A model generated the notes under the pieces. It ran no database searches. It saw only the letters and a program-made list of their open reading frames with translations, and was not told where the DNA came from. Position numbers and translations under genes: made by a program. A DNA stretch of 64,000 bases from NCBI RefSeq assembly GCF_034931305.1, contig NZ_JAYGHY010000008.1:1-64000 (forward strand). The letters run 5' to 3'. The first letter of the stretch is position 1; each line of letters starts with the position of its first letter. Origin of the DNA: Cyanobium gracile_A. GTDB taxonomy: Bacteria > Cyanobacteriota > Cyanobacteriia > PCC-6307 > Cyanobiaceae. Below, piece by piece: positions 58,197-64,000 of the stretch.

Positions 58197-58538
58197 ATGA
58201 TGAGAATTTCCATCCGAAGACGCCTGCTGTCGCTGGCCGCTGTGGCCGCCCTGGTTGTCACCCTGATGATCCAATGGCCCGCCACGGCCATGGCCAGCCA
58301 GGCCCCCTTCTTCGCCGCCATGACAGACAAGATGAGCGCCCAAGCCAAAGGAGCCGAAGGCAAGCTGCAATCCGCCTACGGTGAAATCACCGGCGATACG
58401 GGCCAACAGGTGAAAGGAAAGGCCAAGCAGGTTCAGGCCTCCGCCATGAACGCGAAAGCAGCCGTGAAGGACGGCGCCAAGGCCACAGCCCGCAAGGCCA
58501 GTGATGCCGCCGACAAGCTGGCGGACAAGATCAAGTAA
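58197..58538 (+). CDS. CsbD-like protein with N-terminal membrane anchor
   Basis: A 113-residue protein. A basic N-terminus and hydrophobic segment (LLSLAAVAALVVTLMIQW) act as a signal or anchor; then a CsbD-like repeat (AQAKGAEGKLQSAYGEITGD, then TGQQVKGKAKQVQASA) and an Ala/Lys-rich helical tail (AKATARKASDAADKLADKIK). CsbD-like proteins are general-stress proteins with unknown activity. ATG 58197 and 58200 are both possible. The lmo0937-like gene follows 42 bp later. Confidence 0.85.
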   Translation: MMRISIRRRLLSLAAVAALVVTLMIQWPATAMASQAPFFAAMTDKMSAQAKGAEGKLQSAYGEITGDTGQQVKGKAKQVQASAMNAKAAVKDGAKATARKASDAADKLADKIK

Positions 58539-58580
58539 GCACCATTCCGACCCATTCACCCCTATCCAAAGGAGATCCCA

Positions 58581-58727
58581 ATGCTGGAATCAATCGCCGT
58601 CATTCTGGTGATTCTCTGGTTGCTCGGACTGGTGACGTCCTACACCATGAGCGGCTTCATCCATGTCCTGCTGGTCATCGCCTTGATCGTCATTGTGTCC
58701 CGGCTGCTCAGCGGCCGGGCCGTATGA
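58581..58727 (+). CDS. lmo0937 family small membrane protein
   Basis: A 48-residue hydrophobic protein with two short helices (SIAVILVILWLLGLVTSYTM and FIHVLLVIALIVIVSRLLSG) and the GFIHVLLVIA pattern of the lmo0937 family, common in stress-gene clusters. Preceded by AAGGAGAT six bases upstream of its ATG. It is in one operon with the CsbD-like gene and ends 20 bp before the end of the sigma-factor gene on the other strand. Confidence 0.85.
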   Translation: MLESIAVILVILWLLGLVTSYTMSGFIHVLLVIALIVIVSRLLSGRAV

Positions 58728-58747
58728 CATCAAGGCGATTCCCGGAC

Positions 58748-59581
58748 TCACAGGTCCTTGGTCAGGCGTTGCCGCAACTTGAGCAGCGCCTTTCGCTCCA
58801 CATGCTGCACCTTGTGCTTGGACATCCCGATGGACGTCCCGATCTGGGCCAGCGACGGAGCAGCGTCTTCGGCATAACGAAGCTGCAGCACCTGACGTTC
58901 CGTGGGGTTCAGCAGAGTGAGGGCACCATGGAGCCAGTGGTAGTCGTCCTGAAGACCGGGCTCGCTGGGATCACCGATCAGATCGGTCAGCGACACCTCC
59001 CCATCGGCACTTCCGAGGGTCTGATCAAGGGAGAGGGTCTGCAGGTCGTGGGACGCCTGAAGCACGGTCTCCAGCCGTTTGACGCTCTCCCCCAGTTCGG
59101 ATCCGATCTCTGCCAACGACAGGGGCTGGGGCGAGGCCATGCGAAGCGTGTGAACCTTGCGGGCCAGGGCCGCCATCTGGGGCGGCACCCGGATCAGCCC
59201 CGTCGTCTCCTGGAGATGGCGGTGCACCGACTGGCGGATCCACCAGGAGCCGTAGGTGGAAAACCTGCAGCCCCGCTCGGGAAGGAAACGCTCCACGGCA
59301 CGGATCAGGCCAAGGTTGCCGGCCTGCACCACATCCATCGGGTCCAGATGCATCAGACGGATGCGGTTGTGCTGCTGCTTGCAGAGGGACACCACCAGAC
59401 GCAGGTTTCCCGTCACCATGCGCGCGAAAGCCCGTCGCCCCCGCCGTTCCAGCCCAGGGCCCGGAGCCGGGTGGGACCGCCAGCCCTGCACCAGGGCACC
59501 GAGATGCAGTTCCTCGGATGGCGTCAGCAGGGGAATACGACCGATTGTGCGCAGATAATCGCCGAAGCAATCAGAAGCCAT
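58748..59581 (-). CDS. Group 2 RNA polymerase sigma-70 factor
   Basis: A 277-residue primary-like sigma factor. Region 1.2 (DCFGDYLRTIGRIPLLTPSE), region 2 with NLRLVVSLCKQQ, LDPMDVVQAGNLGLIRAVER and FSTYGSWWIRQSVHRHL, region 3 and region 4 with LNPTERQVLQLRYAEDAAPS and the helix-turn-helix LAQIGTSIGMSKHKVQHVER. Region 1.1 is absent, as in group 2 factors that respond to stress or stationary phase. It lies between small stress-type membrane-protein genes. Which SigB/C/D/E class cannot be decided here. Confidence 0.9.
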   Translation of the reverse strand: MASDCFGDYLRTIGRIPLLTPSEELHLGALVQGWRSHPAPGPGLERRGRRAFARMVTGNLRLVVSLCKQQHNRIRLMHLDPMDVVQAGNLGLIRAVERFLPERGCRFSTYGSWWIRQSVHRHLQETTGLIRVPPQMAALARKVHTLRMASPQPLSLAEIGSELGESVKRLETVLQASHDLQTLSLDQTLGSADGEVSLTDLIGDPSEPGLQDDYHWLHGALTLLNPTERQVLQLRYAEDAAPSLAQIGTSIGMSKHKVQHVERKALLKLRQRLTKDL

Positions 59582-59858
59582 CAGCCGAGGGGAAGAGCGA
59601 CTCTCAACCCTCTCACCGAGGAATGACTTTTGCAGCAGAAAGTCCTCTTCAGCAGCGCATTCACAGCAGAGAGCTGCATGAGAATCCGCCAAGCCGATGA
59701 CGCTCTGTGTCTCTGGCAGACTTACCTCTCTGAGAAGCGTCTAGAACCAGGAAGGACGCTGCAGTGGCAACCGGATGCAGGCCTGAGCGGGACTACAGGA
59801 CGCCAGCATCAAGTGAAGCCACTTTTCCATCCACACCAGCCAAGAAGGAAAACGATCC

Positions 59859-60050
59859 ATGTCTCTTGTTTCGCTCATCATCACCCTGATTGTCGTTGGA
59901 GTCCTGCTGTGGCTCATCAACACCTACATCCCGATGGATGCCAAGATCAAACGCATCTTGAACATCGTTGTTGTTGTGGCCGTCGTGGTGTGGCTCCTCA
60001 ACCTGCTGGGCCTGATGGACTCGCTTCGGGGGATTCGCGTCGGTCGATGA
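59859..60050 (+). CDS. Thivi_2564-type small membrane protein
   Basis: A 63-residue protein with two hydrophobic helices (SLVSLIITLIVVGVLLWLIN, IKRILNIVVVVAVVVWLLNL) joined by YIPMDAKI; this arrangement is that of the Thivi_2564 family, often seen in stress-related neighbourhoods. Ribosome-binding site AAGAAGGA lies upstream of the ATG. It is divergent from the sigma factor (277-bp gap, no other gene seen) and converges with the first MscS gene. Confidence 0.8.
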   Translation: MSLVSLIITLIVVGVLLWLINTYIPMDAKIKRILNIVVVVAVVVWLLNLLGLMDSLRGIRVGR

Positions 60051-60078
60051 GAACGCCCCCTGCAGTGGCGCCAGCGCC

Positions 60079-61737
60079 TCACGTCTCCGGCTTCGGAACC
60101 GTGCTGGCGTTGCCGTTCCGGATGGCGTGATAGCCCGGCGAGAGAATTTCCACGTCGGCGGCGGCGAACTGATCCTGCAGGGCCGCCAGGACCTGGGAGA
60201 GACACTGCCGGTAGGACTCGGCATCGCGGACGAAGGCGGTGAGCTCATAGCTGATGTGGAAATCGTTCAGAGCCGTCTGCAGAACGAAGGGCTCGATCTC
60301 CTTGGTGATGCCCTCCACGCTGGCTGCCGCCGCCAGCATCAATTCGTGCACCTTGCGCCAGGGCACGTCGTAGCCGATCGTGATCGTGGTGGCGATGGCA
60401 ACCGGCTGCCGGATCTCCCGCCGCGAGAAGCTGTAGTTCACCACCGACGACCCGATCACCGAAGCATTGGGGATGCTCACCAGTTCGTTGCGTGGGGTCT
60501 GCAACCGCGTCACCAGCAGGGCCCGATCCTGCACCACACCGACGGTGCCGTTGATGTCCACCCGGTCCCCCTCGCGGAAAGCCCGGGTGTAGATCAGCAT
60601 CAGGCCGCTGATGATGTTGGTGGCAACGGCACTGGAGCCCAGCGCGGCCAGAGCACCTAGTAGCAGGCCCGCCCCCTGGAAGGCCTTGCTGTCGGAGCCG
60701 GGGATGTAGGGATAGGCGAGGATCAATCCAATCAGAATGATGAGAATGGCGGCGAGCCTGCCGGTGGGCAAGGCCCACTCCCTGTAGAAACCGGGGATAC
60801 GGAGCCGACCGTGATCCAGCGCCTTGAACCACACATTGCTGGCCCTGACCAGGAGAATGGTGATCGTCAGGATCACGCCAATCGAGAGGACGTTGGGGAT
60901 GGAGCTGACAACCCCGCCGATGAAGCCCGTCACCACTCCCAGGATCTGGGCACGTAGCCCATCGGCGATGCTCCTGGTTGGCGGGAAAAACCCCAGCAAC
61001 AGGGGAATCAACATGTAACTGATCAGCAGCAGCACACTCCAATGAATTGTGCGCCGCAATCCTTGGAAGAGACTGCGGAGCTGCTTGGTCTCGGCCACCT
61101 GGGCCCGGCCGAATCGGGTCAGACGCTGCAACAGGAACGTGGATCGTTCCGCGATCCACTGATCCGCCCAGCGATTCACGGCCAGTTGCCCTCTCCACCA
61201 GAGGATGTAAATCCCCAGCACCAGGGCCGCCAGGGCGGTTCCGTTCAGCCAGGCCCCCAGGGTGTGGCTCTCGCGGTAGCTGGCGATGGCCTCCTGGAGC
61301 TGGTTGCGATACCGCTCCCCCAGTTGCTGTCGGCTGATGCCGAAGCAGGCAGCCGAGCGCGCATCAATGGCCATCTGCCTTGTAAATCCCTCGGGACTCG
61401 CGATGCCGATCACCGTGTAGGGGTCCTCGTCCCGTAAGGCCAGCTGGTCCGGGCTGAAGCTGGAATCGCGGGCCAGCCCCAGAAGTTTTTCATCGGCATC
61501 GCGGATGTAGTCGTCGAGTCGCCGCGCCGCCGGCGCCCGGCGGATCTCCAGCACCTTCTTGCCGTCCAGGCTGACGAAGCCGGGGGTGCTCTCGCACCCG
61601 GAGGCAGGCAGAGGCGGGACGGTGGTTTCCTCAGCGGAGATCGGCGGTGCCAGGCCCGCTATCAACTGCAGAACCAGCAGGGAACCGGCAAGTACACGCC
61701 AAAGCCCGCCGGTTCGGGGCCACTTCAGTGCAGGCAT
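60079..61737 (-). CDS. MscS-type mechanosensitive channel 1
   Basis: A 552-residue channel. A signal peptide (to AISAEE), an extracytoplasmic region (about 35-165), a first helix (LNGTALAALVLGIYILWWR), further helices near 230-345, and the MscS core: pore helix in GAGLLLGALAALGSSAVATN, then the beta domain IYTRAFREGDRVDINGTVGV and VSIPNASVIGSSVVNYS, ending with NDFHISYELTAFVRDAES and SPGYHAIRNGNASTVP. The long periplasmic part makes it an MscK-like or YnaI-like member. The C-terminal 280 residues are very similar to the second channel at the window end. Confidence 0.9.
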   Translation of the reverse strand: MPALKWPRTGGLWRVLAGSLLVLQLIAGLAPPISAEETTVPPLPASGCESTPGFVSLDGKKVLEIRRAPAARRLDDYIRDADEKLLGLARDSSFSPDQLALRDEDPYTVIGIASPEGFTRQMAIDARSAACFGISRQQLGERYRNQLQEAIASYRESHTLGAWLNGTALAALVLGIYILWWRGQLAVNRWADQWIAERSTFLLQRLTRFGRAQVAETKQLRSLFQGLRRTIHWSVLLLISYMLIPLLLGFFPPTRSIADGLRAQILGVVTGFIGGVVSSIPNVLSIGVILTITILLVRASNVWFKALDHGRLRIPGFYREWALPTGRLAAILIILIGLILAYPYIPGSDSKAFQGAGLLLGALAALGSSAVATNIISGLMLIYTRAFREGDRVDINGTVGVVQDRALLVTRLQTPRNELVSIPNASVIGSSVVNYSFSRREIRQPVAIATTITIGYDVPWRKVHELMLAAAASVEGITKEIEPFVLQTALNDFHISYELTAFVRDAESYRQCLSQVLAALQDQFAAADVEILSPGYHAIRNGNASTVPKPET

Positions 61738-62163
61738 CGACGAGGAGAGCAGCCATCCTCCGAATTGTGGGGATTCACGCGGTCTCCTCCCACCTCCACA
61801 ACAAGGCGACACACCGTCCCGGATTCCGATGCAGCGTGGGCGTGCCAGGCGCTGCCAGGGATGGAACGGCTGGCGCCCTGGCCAACCCATGGGGCCAGCT
61901 GGTCGCTCAGAAGCTCAAACCCCTTCCGTTGCGGGCTTCGTCGCCGACATCCGAACGTTCCTGAATGTTGTTTCAGCACGTGAGTCCGCCGCGGAGCGGG
62001 AGCTCGAGCCGCCCGATGAACCTCAACAACGAACGGGCCCAGGAGCGCATCCGGCGTGACGACTTTCTATCCATCGATGGGTTTTCCATCGGTGTCTGTC
62101 GCCCTCCCGTTGATCGGCACCATGGCCCTTGTGCGGGTGCTCACAGGTGCCAAAGTCCCCTGA
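61738..62163. other. 426-bp gap between MscS 1 and the SBF transporter
   Basis: It contains the divergent promoters of both genes. Short open frames exist but none has a credible start, ribosome-binding site or protein-like composition. No repeat, tRNA or terminator seen. Confidence 0.4.
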
Positions 62164-63033
62164 ATGATGCCCCAAGCCACCTCCCTGCTGATCGGTGCCA
62201 CCCTGTTCGCGATCATGTTCGCGCTGGGGCTGGGTCTCAGCGGAGACACCTTTCGGATGCTGAAACACCAACCCGGCCTCCTGGGCCGGTTGCTGATCGG
62301 CACCTGCGTTCTCGTTCCTCTGGTGGCCCTGGGGCTGCTGAAGCTGCCCATCAGCCAGGGCCTCAGTGAGCCGGCCCGTTTCGCCATCGCCTTGATGGCG
62401 GTCTGCCCCAGCGCTCCACTCACCCTGCGCAAGGCCGGAAAGAAGGGAGGGAGCAGCGATCTGGCCGCCCGCCTGCAGGTGTCCGCCGCGGCTCTGGCCA
62501 TCCTCTCGATTCCCCTGATGGCGGAGCTCTTCACCCAGTCCTTCGGCATTCGCGGCTGGGACATCGGGCCCAGGGAGGTGGCCGTTCAGATCGGCAAGGC
62601 CCAGCTGCTGCCGCTGGCCTGCGGGTTACTGGTGCGGCACCGGTGTCCAGCCTGGTCGCAGCGGTGGGAGGGAGCTTTCGACAAGCTGGCCAATGGCCTG
62701 CTGCTGCTGGTGATCCTGGCCGTGCTGGCCAAGACGGGCCTGCTCCTGATTCCCTTCCTGGGCCGCAACCTGCTGGCGCTCGCAGCCATGGGGGTGCTGG
62801 TGGCCGCCTCGCTGGTAATCGGCCATCTGCTGGCCGGCAGGGATCCCCAGACCCAGACCACCACGGCCCTGGTGACCTCGATGCGCAATCCCGGCCTGGC
62901 CCTGCTGTTCGCCAGCACCTATGCCCCCACGATGGTGGGCTTGAAGCTCGCCGTCCTGGCGTATGTGGTGATGACGGTGCTTCTGTCGATTCCGTACCTG
63001 CAATGGCGCCAGCGGGTCAGGCGTCCGGCTTAG
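62164..63033 (+). CDS. Bile acid:sodium symporter (SBF/BASS) family transporter
   Basis: A 289-residue transporter with nine or ten helices of the SBF fold. The family features: MFALGLGLSGDTFRMLKHQP at the first helix, ALMAVCPSAPLTLRKAGKKG (the discontinuous helix between halves) and TSMRNPGLALLFASTYAP for the second crossing. Cyanobacterial members include bicarbonate and pyruvate carriers as well as arsenite-like exporters; specificity is open. It lies between two MscS genes, and its end overlaps the end of the second by 17 bp. Confidence 0.86.
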   Translation: MMPQATSLLIGATLFAIMFALGLGLSGDTFRMLKHQPGLLGRLLIGTCVLVPLVALGLLKLPISQGLSEPARFAIALMAVCPSAPLTLRKAGKKGGSSDLAARLQVSAAALAILSIPLMAELFTQSFGIRGWDIGPREVAVQIGKAQLLPLACGLLVRHRCPAWSQRWEGAFDKLANGLLLLVILAVLAKTGLLLIPFLGRNLLALAAMGVLVAASLVIGHLLAGRDPQTQTTTALVTSMRNPGLALLFASTYAPTMVGLKLAVLAYVVMTVLLSIPYLQWRQRVRRPA

Positions 63034-64000
63034 GAACCGTGCTGCGGTTGCCGTTGCGGATGGCGTGGTAGCCGGGCGAGAGGATCTCCACGTCGGCGGC
63101 AGCGAACTGATCCTGCAGGGCCGCCAGCAGCTCGGAGAGGGTTTCCCGGTAGGTGCCGGCGTCTTTGACGAAGGCATTCAGCTCGTAGCTGATGTGGAAG
63201 TCGTTGAGGGCGGTCTGCAGCACGTAGGGCTTGATCTCCTCGGTGATCCCTGGCGTGGCCCGGGCCGCCGCCAGCATCAGCCCGTGGACCTGCCGCCAGG
63301 GCACGTCGTAGCCGATGGTGATCGTGGGGGCGATGGCCACCGGCTGGCGGATCTCCCGACGGGAGAAGCTGAAATTGACGATTGAAGAGCTGATCACGGT
63401 GGCGTTGGGGATGCTCACCAGTTCGTTGCGGGGCGTCTTGACGCGGGTCACCAGCAGGGCCCGCTCCTGCACCACCCCCACCGTGCCGTTGATCTCGACC
63501 CGGTCGCCGTCGCGGAAGGCCCGGGTGTAGATCAGCATCAGGCCGCTGATGATGTTGGTGGCGATGGCGCTCGAGCCCAGGGCCGCCAGCACACCCAGCA
63601 GCAGGCCCGCCCCCTGGAACGCCTTGCTGTTGGAGCCGGGGATGTAGGGGTAGGCCAGCGCCAGGCCCATCAGGGTGATCAGGATGGCGGCCAGCCGGGC
63701 CGTGGGCAGGGCCCACTCCGGATAGAAGCCGGGCAGGCGGATGTGCCCCCGATCCAGGGAACTGAACCAGGCGTTGCTGGTGCGGATCAGCAGCACCGTG
63801 ATCGCCAGGATCACCAGCATCGAGAGCAGATCCGGGATCGCCGCCACCACCGCGCCCAGCGCGCCGCCCACAAGGTCCAGGATCTGGCTGCGCAGGCCGT
63901 TGGCGATGCCTTCGGTGGGCGGGAAGAAACCGAGCAGCAGGGGAATCAGCAGGTAGCTGATCAGCAGCAGCAGACTCCAGTGCAGAACAGCCCTGAGGCG
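63017..64000 (-). CDS. MscS-type mechanosensitive channel 2 (partial, 5' end outside)
   Basis: The C-terminal 327 codons of a second channel; the frame runs on through the window edge, so the GTG at 63871 is not the start. LLLISYLLIPLLLGFFPPTE opens the visible part, followed by GAGLLLGVLAALGSSAIATN, VEINGTVGV, VSIPNATVISSSIVNFS and SPGYHAIRNGNRSTVP. It matches channel 1 segment by segment, including at the DNA level around the 3' end. Together they are a duplicated pair on the same strand, with the SBF gene inserted between. Confidence 0.9.
   Translation of the reverse strand, partial: RLRAVLHWSLLLLISYLLIPLLLGFFPPTEGIANGLRSQILDLVGGALGAVVAAIPDLLSMLVILAITVLLIRTSNAWFSSLDRGHIRLPGFYPEWALPTARLAAILITLMGLALAYPYIPGSNSKAFQGAGLLLGVLAALGSSAIATNIISGLMLIYTRAFRDGDRVEINGTVGVVQERALLVTRVKTPRNELVSIPNATVISSSIVNFSFSRREIRQPVAIAPTITIGYDVPWRQVHGLMLAAARATPGITEEIKPYVLQTALNDFHISYELNAFVKDAGTYRETLSELLAALQDQFAAADVEILSPGYHAIRNGNRSTVPKPDA

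Noticed and set aside
63017..63871. Short version of MscS 2 starting at GTG 63871
   Set aside because: The frame continues upstream to the window edge with sequence matching MscS 1, so the gene is cut by the window.

Overview
The window comes from a high-GC picocyanobacterium of the Cyanobium/Synechococcus type. It has the 3' end of psbA (D1), psbO, crtR, Ycf20-, Ycf66- and PCP_red-type plastid/cyanobacterial proteins, an IctB-family protein and the gene order aroC - KDPG aldolase - ftsH - sat - psbO - coaBC that I recognise from this lineage. Most of the sequence is a compact core chromosome with short intergenic gaps, GTGA/ATGA start-stop overlaps and strong G/C third-position bias.

Layout. 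0-20 kb is core: photosystem II, chorismate, sulfate activation, CoA, pyrimidine, carotenoid and tRNA-charging genes, plus two tRNA genes (Ala-CGC, Leu-UAG). 20-24.9 kb is accessory: a family-25 glycosyltransferase, a membrane-anchored TIR-like protein, a RHH/PIN toxin-antitoxin pair, a DUF2817 enzyme and a decayed gene with an in-frame stop. 25.0-31.4 kb is clearly foreign: visibly AT-richer, all genes on the minus strand, and five complete attC recombination sites separating single-gene cassettes. It is an integron cassette array without an integrase in view (CALIN type). Its cargo looks like genome defence or nucleic-acid processing: DUF6602 with a PD-(D/E)XK-like signature, a DUF4287-type protein, an HNH-like protein, DUF4062, an endonuclease/exonuclease/phosphatase-fold protein, and a DUF262 + HEPN pair.

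31.6-36.3 kb holds a coq4-like/MFS operon divergent from a TetR regulator, an aldo/keto reductase and two small membrane proteins. 36.3-44.3 kb is a second accessory block of exported proteins (OB-fold-like, a cysteine-rich four-repeat protein, a Pro-rich protein), a histidine kinase/LuxR-type response regulator pair with related palindromes around it, and a divergent secreted serpin. 44.3-49.7 kb returns to core, with a tightly coupled FIST - trmB - ictB - BadF-type kinase operon.

49.7-51.3 kb has two divergent HupE/UreJ transporter genes, each preceded by its own cobalamin riboswitch, which suggests B12-controlled cobalt (or nickel) uptake. 51.3-57.4 kb is a complete-looking Nit1C cluster (flavin oxidoreductase, MSMEG_0572-type protein, nitrilase, radical SAM protein, acetyltransferase, AIR-synthase-like protein, MSMEG_0570-type protein), a module linked to nitrogen starvation and cyanide assimilation. 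57.4-64 kb is a membrane and stress neighbourhood: TMEM175-like channel, CsbD-like, lmo0937-like and Thivi_2564-like small proteins, a group 2 sigma factor, and two closely related MscS channels flanking a bile-acid:sodium-symporter family transporter. The second MscS gene runs off the window end.
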